A DNA stretch of 8,961 nt. Origin: JBBIRT01 sp037441725. Its GTDB lineage: Bacteria; Desulfobacterota; BSN033; UBA1163. Below the pieces are notes generated by a model that saw only the letters and a list, made by a program, of their open reading frames with translations, did not search any database and was not told the origin of the DNA. Below are positions 1-6,840 of the stretch, piece after piece; within the stretch, counting starts at the first letter, position 1; each line of letters starts with the position of its first letter. The stretch covers positions 1 through 8,961 of the forward strand of contig JBBIRT010000126.1 in the NCBI GenBank assembly GCA_037441725.1, in the 5' to 3' direction. A program made the translations under genes and the position numbers.

Positions 1-309
1 ATCGATCGCCAACTCCTCGATCTTTCAAAAGAGATTTATTGGTCTTCTGGAAGAGAGATTTTGGGGGCCCTGTTTCACTTTCTATCAGGAGGAGTAGATG
101 GAGTCATCTTTCTCACCTCTTTTAAGTGTGGGATTGATGCCCTTCTTCAAGAATTCATTAAGAGAAAGCTGAAGATGCAGGGAGGATCCTCTGTCCCCCT
201 GCTCATCCTATCCTTTGATGAGCACACAGGAAAGGAAGGCTTGACCACCCGAATGGAGGCATTTCGGGATGTGGTAGAGGAAAGAAAAAGGACCAAATTC
301 CAATCCTAA
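1..309 (+). CDS. 2-hydroxyacyl-CoA dehydratase-related protein (DUF2229/COG3580 type), C-terminal fragment
   Basis: The reading frame is open from the first base, so the gene starts upstream of the window; only the last 102 residues are present. Seen: a hydrophobic strand ending in a cysteine-containing FKCGIDALLQEF segment (Cys at fragment residue 43), then the sequence LSFDEHTGKEGLTTRMEAF near the end. A DEHTG..G..TR.EAF signature close to the C-terminus is typical of the proteins called acyl-CoA dehydratase activase-related or HgdB/BcrC-like. Those proteins carry an Fe-S cluster and accept very low-potential electrons from an ATP-driven activase. The next gene, 34 bases downstream, encodes such an activase, so the two probably work as a pair. 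In many bacteria the two modules are fused in one very long protein with the activase first; here they are separate and in reverse order. The substrate is unknown. The TTG at 61 is an internal codon, not a start. Confidence 0.8.
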   Translation: MDRQLLDLSKEIYWSSGREILGALFHFLSGGVDGVIFLTSFKCGIDALLQEFIKRKLKMQGGSSVPLLILSFDEHTGKEGLTTRMEAFRDVVEERKRTKFQS

Positions 310-343
310 TCTTTTTGATCATTGGAGATAGGAATAGATCGCG

Positions 344-1300
344 ATGGGCCACTACTTAGGAATTGATGTGGGTTCGATTACCACCAAAATGGTGGTATTA
401 GGGGAAGACGGTCAGGTCCTGGCCAAATCTTATATTCGCAACAACGGTCGACCCATTGAAGCCATCCAGAGAGGGATGGAAGAGATCCTACTGAAGTTAG
501 GGCAAAATCTCTCCATTGATGGGGTGGCCACCACCGGGAGTGCAAGGCACCTGGCTGCCTATCTTGTTGGGGCGGACCTTATAAAAAATGAGATTACTGC
601 CCATGCCATTGCAGTCATCGACTTTCTCCCTGAGGCGAAGACTATCTTCGAGATTGGTGGCCAGGATTCGAAGCTCATTGTGCTGAGGAGGGGGGTGGTT
701 TCCGACTTCGCGATGAATACCGTTTGTGCTGCAGGGACAGGATCTTTCTTAGATCAACAGGCAGCTCGTTTAGGGATTTCAATCGAAGCATTCGGGGCCC
801 TCGCATTGAAGTCAAGTCATCCAGTAAAGATTGCTGGGCGGTGTACAGTCTTTGCCGAAACGGACATGATTCACAAACAGCAGATTGGACATGCGATGGA
901 AGATATCATTGCAGGTCTCTGCGATTCTTTGGTGAAGAATTATTTAAATAATGTCTGCCGGGGAAAAGAGATCCTTTCTCCGATTGTCTTTCAAGGAGGG
1001 GTGGCAGCAAACTTAGGGATTCGGAGAGCCTTTGAAAAGGAATTAGAGGTTTCTCTCATCGTTCCCGATCATTTCGATGTGATGGGAGCCATTGGTGCAG
1101 CTAAATTGGTGAAGAAGGCCCATCCCCCCAGAACTCGATTTAAGGGATTTGACCTTCCTCAAAAGTCGTGTTCCACCAGGGGATTTGAATGTGGTGAGTG
1201 TGGGAATCAATGTGAAGTGATTGAGCTTTTAGTCGATCAACAGGTCGTGGCCTGTTGGGGGGACCTCTGCGAACGCTATCGGCCTTCTCAAACTCAATAG
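344..1300 (+). CDS. Acyl-CoA dehydratase activase (BadF/BadG/BcrA/HgdC ATPase family) with cysteine-rich tail
   Basis: An ASKHA-fold ATPase of 318 residues. Family knowledge: homodimeric activases use ATP to drive an electron from a bridging [4Fe-4S] cluster into a 2-hydroxyacyl-CoA dehydratase or benzoyl-CoA reductase-type partner. Seen: phosphate-1 motif GIDVGSITTK (residues 6-15), GGQDSK (105-110), CAAGTGSFLDQQ with Cys128, AGRCTVFAETDM with Cys167, and the adenosine-motif region FQGGVAANLG (217-226). Cys128 and Cys167 match the two cluster ligands contributed by each subunit. After the usual domain end (about residue 260) comes a tail with six cysteines at 276, 283, 286, 290, 304 and 309 (C-x2-C-x3-C, then C-x4-C). 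Simple HgdC proteins lack this tail. It resembles the linker between the activase and DUF2229 modules of fused proteins. The start is ATG 344 with a TAGGAA-like ribosome site at 329-334; the N-terminus fits the family exactly. The partner is probably the upstream gene. Cytoplasmic. Confidence 0.92.
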   Translation: MGHYLGIDVGSITTKMVVLGEDGQVLAKSYIRNNGRPIEAIQRGMEEILLKLGQNLSIDGVATTGSARHLAAYLVGADLIKNEITAHAIAVIDFLPEAKTIFEIGGQDSKLIVLRRGVVSDFAMNTVCAAGTGSFLDQQAARLGISIEAFGALALKSSHPVKIAGRCTVFAETDMIHKQQIGHAMEDIIAGLCDSLVKNYLNNVCRGKEILSPIVFQGGVAANLGIRRAFEKELEVSLIVPDHFDVMGAIGAAKLVKKAHPPRTRFKGFDLPQKSCSTRGFECGECGNQCEVIELLVDQQVVACWGDLCERYRPSQTQ

Positions 1301-1313
1301 TTTCAGATTATCC

Positions 1314-2234
1314 ATGGAAGGACGTTACCCTACCTCTCTCAATCGTTATGTTTATCTCTTTCTCTTTCAGTTCTGTTCGACCTTGATTCCCAGGTCGATC
1401 CAGAGGTTTTTCAGTGTGGTCATTGGTGATCTTTTTTACCTTTTGATGAGAAGGACTCGAACCAATGTCCGAAAGAATATTGAGGGGGTAAGTCAAGGAA
1501 GGTGGTCAAAGAGAAGGATCGATTTCTTAACCCGTCGGACGTTCCAGAATTATGGACAATACCTATTGGATTATATGGTGCTACATCGCCTTCGGCCCTC
1601 GAACAAATCCAAATGGGTTGAAGAAGAGGTAGGGGTAGGTTATATGAGGGAAGCCCTGGTTGCAGGAAAAGGGGCAATCTGTATCACCCCCCATCTCGGG
1701 AATTGGGAGATAGGAGGGCTCCTCCTCTCTTTCAGGGGAGGAAAGCTTCATGTGGTGACCCTTGATGAAAGAGATGCCGATACCAGGTCTTTTCGAGAGG
1801 AGATGAGGAGAAGAAGGGGGATCAAAAATCTTTATATCCATCCTGAGGATCATTCTCCAATGGCCATCTTAGATGCTGTCAAAGCACTTCAGCGAAATGA
1901 GATCATTGCCATGCTTGGAGATCGGGTTGAAACTCAACGGACCATGGTGTTCGATTTCTTTGGGAAAAAGACTGCCTTCCCCATCGGAGCAGCCCTCCTG
2001 GCTATGGCTACTGGAGCACCAGTTCTACCAGTCTTTGTAGTGATGGGAGAGAATCGGAAGTATCGAGGGATCATCGAACCTCCAATCTATTTTCATCCCT
2101 CTTCCAGAAAAGAGAAGGAGAAGGTCATCCAAGAGGGGATGGAAAGGTTGATCAAAATATTTGAAGGGTATATCGAAAAATTTCCAGATCAATGGTATAA
2201 TTTTTATTCTTATTGGGAGAGTAAGGAATCATGA
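1314..2234 (+). CDS. LpxL/HtrB-like lysophospholipid acyltransferase
   Basis: 306 residues, the usual length for the lipid A late acyltransferase superfamily, which moves an acyl chain from acyl-ACP to a lipid acceptor at the inner face of the cytoplasmic membrane. Seen: an N-terminal hydrophobic stretch (about residues 11-25, and again 32-45) that would anchor it; the catalytic HX4E motif HLGNWE with His127 and Glu132; the LGDR motif at 201-204; FFGKKTAFPIGAALLA (215-230), matching the FFG..t..G.a.LA block; and a GAPVLPVF strand (234-241). Its stop overlaps the start of the ACP gene by four bases (ATGA), so it is translationally coupled to its likely acyl donor. This argues for a dedicated acyltransferase rather than the housekeeping LpxL. 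The acceptor is unknown: lipid A, a glycerophospholipid, an amino-lipid or another head group are all possible. ATG 1314 has no good ribosome site; it lies 13 bases after the activase stop and may depend on coupling. Confidence 0.87.
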   Translation: MEGRYPTSLNRYVYLFLFQFCSTLIPRSIQRFFSVVIGDLFYLLMRRTRTNVRKNIEGVSQGRWSKRRIDFLTRRTFQNYGQYLLDYMVLHRLRPSNKSKWVEEEVGVGYMREALVAGKGAICITPHLGNWEIGGLLLSFRGGKLHVVTLDERDADTRSFREEMRRRRGIKNLYIHPEDHSPMAILDAVKALQRNEIIAMLGDRVETQRTMVFDFFGKKTAFPIGAALLAMATGAPVLPVFVVMGENRKYRGIIEPPIYFHPSSRKEKEKVIQEGMERLIKIFEGYIEKFPDQWYNFYSYWESKES

Positions 2235-2503
2235 CCGAATCTAAGGATCATTTGATCGAAAAGATCAAACAGCTCATTATTCAGAGATTGAGATTGGTGG
2301 ATATGACCCCTGAGATGATCGAAACCGATGCCCCCCTATTTGGAGAGGGTTTGGGCCTCGACTCCATCGATGCCTTAGAACTCGTTTTGGGATTGGAAAA
2401 AGAGTTTGGGGTGGTCATCCCTGATGCAGAAGTGGGGAAGAAAGTTTTTCAATCGGTAAGGACGATGGCCCAATACATCTTAGAGAATCAGGGAGCCGTA
2501 TGA
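2231..2503 (+). CDS. Acyl carrier protein (dedicated)
   Basis: A 90-residue acidic protein with the four-helix carrier layout. The phosphopantetheine attachment motif is GLGLDSIDALEL, with Ser45 as the modified residue. The motif is DSID rather than the DSLD of most housekeeping AcpP proteins. The second helix continues with the expected ELVLGLEKEFGVVIPD pattern, and the C-terminal helix holds the VRTMAQYI segment. It carries acyl chains as thioesters in the cytoplasm. Position tells most: it overlaps the LpxL-like gene upstream by four bases (ATG 2231, TGA ending 2234) and the FabD-like gene downstream by four bases (ATG 2500, TGA ending 2503). A ribosome site AAGGAA lies just before the start. 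It is therefore most likely a pathway-specific ACP loaded by the downstream acyltransferase and unloaded by the upstream one. It needs a phosphopantetheinyl transferase, not seen in this window. Confidence 0.93.
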   Translation: MTESKDHLIEKIKQLIIQRLRLVDMTPEMIETDAPLFGEGLGLDSIDALELVLGLEKEFGVVIPDAEVGKKVFQSVRTMAQYILENQGAV

Positions 2504-3441
2504 ACCCATTAAAAGAAAAGATTGCCTTTTGCTTTCCTGGACAACTTCAAGAGAGACCCCTATTGGACAATCATCATTCCCTAAAAGAGGACCCCTATTT
2601 TAAAGACTTGGTTGAGAAGGCCTTTAGGCAGACGAAATTCAACCTACTCCATTTTTCATTTGAGGGGGAGGAGAAAGAGGAGGATCTCAGCCTGAAGCTT
2701 CAAATCTCTACCTACATCCTCTCCATGGTCTACTTTTACCGTCTTAAATCTTCTGGGTGGAATCCAGACCTTTTGGCTGAACACAGTATGGGAATGTATG
2801 CTGCCTTAGCAGCCTCAGAGGCCATCAGTTTCGAAGAGGGCCTTTATATTACGGAGGCCATCGGGACGCTCTTAAAAAGAGAAGGAGAGATTCGTCGGGG
2901 AGCGATGGCCAGCATCATCGGCCTTACCCTGGAAGAGGTCCAAAAAATCTGTCAAGACCTTGATGGCTTTCAACTCACCATTGCTAATTATAATGGTTCA
3001 AGGCATTTTGTCATTTCTGGAGAGGAGGAGGGAGTGGAAAGGGCGATCTCTCTTGCCCTTTCCCGAAAGGCCCTCTCAGCAACCCGGCTGGCCTTCCGGA
3101 CCGCCCTTCATTCCCCATTGCTCTATTCATTAAGGGAGGAGATCATCGAGATCCTCAAGGATATTAAGGTTCAGCCCCTCAAGGTACCGATACTCAATCA
3201 TTGGACGATCAAACCCTTGAAGAGGGAGGAGGTAAAAGATTTTCTCTCTCAGGAGATTGGACGTCCAGTCTATTGGATTCGATGTGTTGAGAAAATGCTC
3301 CAGGAAGGGTTTAGGCATTTTGTCGAAGTGGGACATGAGGCCACCCTTTCAAAATTGATACGCTGGATGGATCATGAAGTTGAGGTTTTCTCAACAGGAG
3401 ATCGCTTCACCTTACCGAAATGTCATGCTGGGGAAACATAA
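2500..3441 (+). CDS. FabD-like acyltransferase with altered substrate pocket
   Basis: 313 residues, aligning over its whole length with malonyl-CoA:ACP transacylases. Seen: FPGQLQE near the N-terminus (oxyanion-hole Gln15 kept, usual GQGSQ changed); the nucleophile elbow EHSMGMYAAL with Ser96, where most relatives read GHSLGEYAAL; GAMASIIGL (134-142); ALHSPLL with catalytic His204; and VEVGHEATLSKLI in place of the EVGPGKVL block. The arginine that normally binds the free carboxylate of malonate (RG in the helix before GAMA) is replaced by Ile121 (IG). This holds whether I align from the FEDAL-like start of that helix or back from GAMA. In known acyltransferase domains, loss of this Arg goes with monocarboxylic acyl substrates. 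I infer an acyl- or aryl-CoA:ACP transferase or a starter-unit loader, not a true malonyl transferase. The catalytic pair suggests it is active. It overlaps the ACP gene by four bases, so that ACP is the probable partner. Confidence 0.88.
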   Translation: MNPLKEKIAFCFPGQLQERPLLDNHHSLKEDPYFKDLVEKAFRQTKFNLLHFSFEGEEKEEDLSLKLQISTYILSMVYFYRLKSSGWNPDLLAEHSMGMYAALAASEAISFEEGLYITEAIGTLLKREGEIRRGAMASIIGLTLEEVQKICQDLDGFQLTIANYNGSRHFVISGEEEGVERAISLALSRKALSATRLAFRTALHSPLLYSLREEIIEILKDIKVQPLKVPILNHWTIKPLKREEVKDFLSQEIGRPVYWIRCVEKMLQEGFRHFVEVGHEATLSKLIRWMDHEVEVFSTGDRFTLPKCHAGET

Positions 3442-3468
3442 CCAAAGAACAATCCAGCTGGGAAGCCA

Positions 3469-3891
3469 ATGAAATATCATGAAACTCCCCTACAGGTTCG
3501 ATTTTATGAAGTAGATGCCTATGGGATCGTTTGGCATGGCCACTATGTTGGGTGGTTTGAAAAAGGTCGAAATGACCTGACCCAGAGGTTCCAAATGGGT
3601 CCTTTTCAGCTAAGAGAGATGAATCTTCTGGCTCCTGTGGTCGAATTGAACTGCCAATTCAAACTCCCTGCGACCTTTGGGGATTCTCTTATTGTTCAGA
3701 CAACGATGGAAAGGACCGAGGTGGCCAAATTGATTTTTCACTATCGGGTCGTCAGCCCGACCAACGGAAAAATTTTGGCAACGGGATTCACCACCCATGT
3801 TCTCATGGATCTCAAAGGGACCCTTCTTTACAGGGTTCCTTTAGAAATTCTTGAGAGAATCGAAGCGATGCAAAGGTATTTGGGGGTATAG
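3469..3891 (+). CDS. Hotdog-fold acyl-thioesterase (4HBT/YbgC-like)
   Basis: 140 residues, the standard length for single-hotdog thioesterases of the 4-hydroxybenzoyl-CoA thioesterase/YbgC group, which hydrolyse acyl-CoA or acyl-ACP. Seen: the signature RFYEVDAYGIVWHGHYVGWFE at residues 11-31; Asp16 lies at the position of the catalytic aspartate (Asp17 of the Pseudomonas 4HBT), followed by the helix-start pattern YVGWFEKGRN. Later strands (around LNCQFKLPATFGDSL and GKILATGFTTHVLMD) follow the fold. No signal peptide; cytoplasmic. It stands 27 bases after the FabD-like gene and 40 bases before the first radical SAM gene, not overlapping either, unlike most genes around it. A GGGAAG sequence close to ATG 3469 is a poor ribosome site. 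In context it could release the finished chain from the ACP, trim mischarged ACP, or act on a CoA ester. Similar thioesterases occur in aryl-polyene and other type II lipid clusters. The substrate cannot be read from the sequence. Confidence 0.88.
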   Translation: MKYHETPLQVRFYEVDAYGIVWHGHYVGWFEKGRNDLTQRFQMGPFQLREMNLLAPVVELNCQFKLPATFGDSLIVQTTMERTEVAKLIFHYRVVSPTNGKILATGFTTHVLMDLKGTLLYRVPLEILERIEAMQRYLGV

Positions 3892-3931
3892 GAGGAAAAA
3901 GTTTAAAGGATCCTCTTAAGTTTGAAATCTT

Positions 3932-5401
3932 ATGAAGATTCTTCTCATCGATCCTCCTCATAAACTCTTTCCTGGTCTTCGGATGTGGGCTCCTTCATTT
4001 GGCCTCCTTCAATTGGGTGCTTACCTGGAGAGAGAAGGGTTTGAGGTCCAGATCATTGATGCCACTGCCCTCTCTGCTCCTTGGAAGGAGCTTACCGAAA
4101 AGGTTTCGACCTCAAAGGCTGATCTTATCGGGGTTACCTGTTCAGCCACTTGCCTTTCCCCTGAAGCCATTCAGACGATTCAGCTTTGCCGAAAACTTTC
4201 TCCTCACGCCATCATCGTTGCAGGAGGAAGTCATTTTACCCTGATGGCCAAGACTATCCTCGAGGAATTAAAAGAATTAGACTATATTATCTTAGGCGAA
4301 GGAGAGCTGGCCTTTTCTCAATTCCTTCAAGATTTATTTAGAGGAGGAAAGGGAAAGGGAGTAAAAGGCGTGGCCTATCGAGAGGATGGCAAGGTCATCC
4401 TCAACGAGAGGCCCGCTCCCATCCCCAACTTAGATTCCCTTCCCATGCCTGCCTATCATCTCATCAATATGGAGAGTAATGCCTATTATTGGCACGGCAT
4501 GGGAAGAAGGGCATTCGGTCTTTCTACCAGTCGCGGTTGTGGAGACCATTGTGCCTATTGCTCTGAGACAAGATTCTGGGAAGGGGTCTGGAGGGGACGG
4601 AGTGGAAAGAAGGTTATAGAGGAGATCTCTTTTCTTCATCGTCAATACGGGAAAACCCTTTTTGTCTTCAACGAAAATACCTTTAACTGGAGCAGGAGGC
4701 GTGTTGAGGAATTTCTCGAAGAATTAGGAAAGACAGGGCTTCGGATTCACTTCTGGTTCCAGTCCCGCATCAAAGATATTCTCCGAGACGAGGACCTCTT
4801 ACCTGAAATGAAACGTCTTGGCCTTTATGAGGTGATGCTGGGCATTGAAAGCATTCACCCTGAGGTTCTCAACCAGTATAACAAACAGCAGTCTCGAGAG
4901 ATGGCCCAGAAGGCCATTGATCTTCTCAGAAAGAATAAGATCATGGTCATGGCCAATCTCATGTTTGGGGAATGGAATGACTCTGAAGAATCGCTCCAAG
5001 AGGTATTCCAATTTGTTAAAAACCAGAGTGACTTCTTAGTCCTGACCCTTACGACCCCCCTTCCTGGAACAAAATATTTTGAAGAAGCCGAACGGTTGGG
5101 GAGGATCCGGGAGAGGGATCTGGGTCGATACGATTTCATGCACCCCATAATGGATACGAAGTTCCTAACCGCTCAAGAGGTCCATCGTCTTCACCAACTC
5201 TATCTGAAGAAATATTATACCCAACCCAGGATCCTCTTAGGCGCTTTTTTCAATCCAAATCCTTTCAAACGGATGGCCTATCGACTCATCCTCAGATATG
5301 TCTGGGAGAATGCCACCCAAAGACCCTGGAAGCAGCCGAATCTTGAAGAATCATTCGAAGGGGTGAGTTCGGAAGGGGAAGCTCGGAGTATTAGGGCATG
5401 A
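3932..5401 (+). CDS. B12-binding domain/radical SAM protein 1 (BchE-like, COG1032)
   Basis: 489 residues in two domains. The N-terminal cobalamin-binding Rossmann domain (about 1-140) shows MKILLIDPP, APSFGLLQLGAYLE, VAGGSHFTL (96-104) and the LGEGE turn (121-125). It lacks the DxHxxG motif of methionine-synthase-type B12 domains, as is usual in this class. The radical SAM barrel (about 190-430) has the cluster motif C203-x3-C207-x2-C210 (RGCGDHCAYC), the SAM-binding GIES motif (position 308 onward) and PLPGT in a late strand. The C-terminal part (about 430-489) is basic and partly hydrophobic. Relatives carry out C-methylation, ring closure (BchE) or hopanoid-type modification. The basis for ring or methyl chemistry is family membership only. 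It starts at ATG 3932, chosen because MKILLIDPP is the conserved family start; the nearest GGAGG (3892-3896) is too distant to serve. Its end overlaps the next radical SAM gene by four bases. Confidence 0.92.
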   Translation: MKILLIDPPHKLFPGLRMWAPSFGLLQLGAYLEREGFEVQIIDATALSAPWKELTEKVSTSKADLIGVTCSATCLSPEAIQTIQLCRKLSPHAIIVAGGSHFTLMAKTILEELKELDYIILGEGELAFSQFLQDLFRGGKGKGVKGVAYREDGKVILNERPAPIPNLDSLPMPAYHLINMESNAYYWHGMGRRAFGLSTSRGCGDHCAYCSETRFWEGVWRGRSGKKVIEEISFLHRQYGKTLFVFNENTFNWSRRRVEEFLEELGKTGLRIHFWFQSRIKDILRDEDLLPEMKRLGLYEVMLGIESIHPEVLNQYNKQQSREMAQKAIDLLRKNKIMVMANLMFGEWNDSEESLQEVFQFVKNQSDFLVLTLTTPLPGTKYFEEAERLGRIRERDLGRYDFMHPIMDTKFLTAQEVHRLHQLYLKKYYTQPRILLGAFFNPNPFKRMAYRLILRYVWENATQRPWKQPNLEESFEGVSSEGEARSIRA

Positions 5402-6840
5402 GGCCACATTCCAAATTTAATCATCAAGCCTTAAAAAAGGTCCTCCTCATTTTTCCAAGGGAAGAAGGAGTAAAGTTTTCCAATGACACCCTCTATCCCT
5501 TTCCAATTTTAGGGCTCACCCTGCTTGCCTCTCTATTTCCAAAAAATTATGAGGTCAAAATTATCAATGAAGTGATTGAGAAAGTCGATTTTGAAGCTGA
5601 GGTGGATTTGGTGGGGATCACAGGTTTGACCTGCGTAATTCAAAGGGCCTATGCCATTGCGGATCGATTTCGAGCAAGGGGGGTAAAGGTGATCTTAGGA
5701 GGTGTTCATCCAAGCCTTCTGCCTGAAGAGGCCAAGGAACATGCGGATTCAGTATGCATTGGAGAAGCAGAGGGAATGCTTGAGAGGGTGTTAAAAGATT
5801 TTGAGGCCGGGGAGCTTAAACCTTTTTACAAGAATCGGGAGTGGTCAGATCTAAAAGGATTACCCATTCCAAGACGGGACCTCTTAAGCAAGAGTTATCA
5901 TCCCTTTTTTAAGGTGATCGAAACCACTCGGGGCTGTCCCAATCGATGTGAATTTTGTTCTGTACCGATCATCAATGGAAAACGGTATCGACTCCGACCT
6001 CTTGAAGAGGTGGATCAGGAACTCTCTAAAATCATCCAGAAAAAAGGAGAGTATCTCTTTTTGGCCGATGATAATGTGACCGCAAAAGAAGATTACGCCC
6101 TTGGCCTCTTTGAGATCTTTAAACGTCACCAGGTCAAGTGGATGGCCTTTACGACCATCAAGATCGCTTTGAATGAAAACCTTCTTAAAAAGGCCCAGGA
6201 GAGTGGTTGCGTCTCTCTTTTCATCGGATTCGAATCCCTCCTCCAAGAGAACTTAGATAGCATTTCAAAACGATTTGTCCATGCAAAGGAGTTATCGAAT
6301 TGGATCAGGATCATTCAACAGCACAGGATTGGAATTCATGGTTCATTTATCTTTGGATTCGATGGAGATGACCCTTCCATTTTTAAAAAGACCGTCCAAT
6401 TTGTCCAACAGAATAATATTGAACTTCCAACCTTTTCTATCCTTACCCCCTTTCCCGGAACCCCTCTTCAGAAAAGGCTTGATGAAGAAGGGAGGATTTT
6501 TGACCGAAACTGGTCTCATTATGATATGAGCCATGTAGTCTTTAAGCCCAAGAGGATGAGCATTCAAGAACTCCAGGAGGGCTACCTCTGGGCACAGAAA
6601 TATATTTGTGCTCCCCGATCCATTTTGAAACGGCTTCTCTTTGGCCCAAGACACCACTTCTTTTATTTCTTAATGTCTAATTTTGTCCTTAGAGGGCCTC
6701 AGATGGAGGTTATCCACCGGGTCAAACGGGAATGGCTTCCAGTGTTAAAGGGGATTGAAAAATACCCCTACCGTCCCCCCTCCTCAGAGGAAAGGGATAA
6801 GGGTGAACGGCATTTTTCTTTAGGACAAAGTTCATCATGA
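5398..6840 (+). CDS. B12-binding domain/radical SAM protein 2
   Basis: 480 residues with the same two-domain plan as its upstream neighbour but clearly a different subfamily. B12 domain (about 12-135): KKVLLIFP, YPFPILGLTLLASLFP, ILGGVHPSLLPEEA (99-112) with the GG-V-HP loop common in BchE/HpnP/HpnR-type proteins, and CIGEAEG (120-126). Radical SAM domain (about 172-420): C180-x3-C184-x2-C187 in TRGCPNRCEFC, an acidic FLADDN strand, a GFES motif whose usual following glycine is Leu, and FIFGFDGDD plus PFPGTPL. The tail is basic, then acidic and serine-rich at the very end. About twelve residues precede the conserved first strand; no other start codon is available and the ATG overlaps the previous stop (ATGA at 5398-5401), so this start is firm. 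The family includes lipid C-methylases and ring-forming enzymes; the actual reaction is unknown. Confidence 0.92.
   Translation: MRPHSKFNHQALKKVLLIFPREEGVKFSNDTLYPFPILGLTLLASLFPKNYEVKIINEVIEKVDFEAEVDLVGITGLTCVIQRAYAIADRFRARGVKVILGGVHPSLLPEEAKEHADSVCIGEAEGMLERVLKDFEAGELKPFYKNREWSDLKGLPIPRRDLLSKSYHPFFKVIETTRGCPNRCEFCSVPIINGKRYRLRPLEEVDQELSKIIQKKGEYLFLADDNVTAKEDYALGLFEIFKRHQVKWMAFTTIKIALNENLLKKAQESGCVSLFIGFESLLQENLDSISKRFVHAKELSNWIRIIQQHRIGIHGSFIFGFDGDDPSIFKKTVQFVQQNNIELPTFSILTPFPGTPLQKRLDEEGRIFDRNWSHYDMSHVVFKPKRMSIQELQEGYLWAQKYICAPRSILKRLLFGPRHHFFYFLMSNFVLRGPQMEVIHRVKREWLPVLKGIEKYPYRPPSSEERDKGERHFSLGQSSS

Noticed and set aside
299..326. Short inverted repeat TCCAAT / ATTGGA around the end of the first gene
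   Set aside because: Only six pairs with a loop of about sixteen bases and no T-run after the right arm; expected by chance.
724..951. Plus-strand open frame of 75 codons in another phase
   Set aside because: It overlaps the cluster-ligand region of the activase, whose reading frame is fully conserved. It is a shadow, as are those at 3999-4244, 4845-5039, 6275-6529 and 7705-7896.
2500..3441. Calling the gene plain fabD (malonyl-CoA:ACP transacylase)
   Set aside because: The fold and catalytic Ser/His fit, but the malonate-binding Arg is missing and two signature motifs are altered, so the specificity cannot be assumed.
3905..3920. Imperfect palindrome around GGATCC before radical SAM gene 1
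   Set aside because: Only the central six to eight bases are symmetrical and the arms mismatch; too weak for an operator call.
5884..6246. Minus-strand open frame of 120 codons
   Set aside because: It lies wholly inside radical SAM protein 2, shows no recognisable motif and is the antisense shadow of that gene. The same applies to minus-strand frames at 6343-6657, 4855-5148, 1581-1853 and others.
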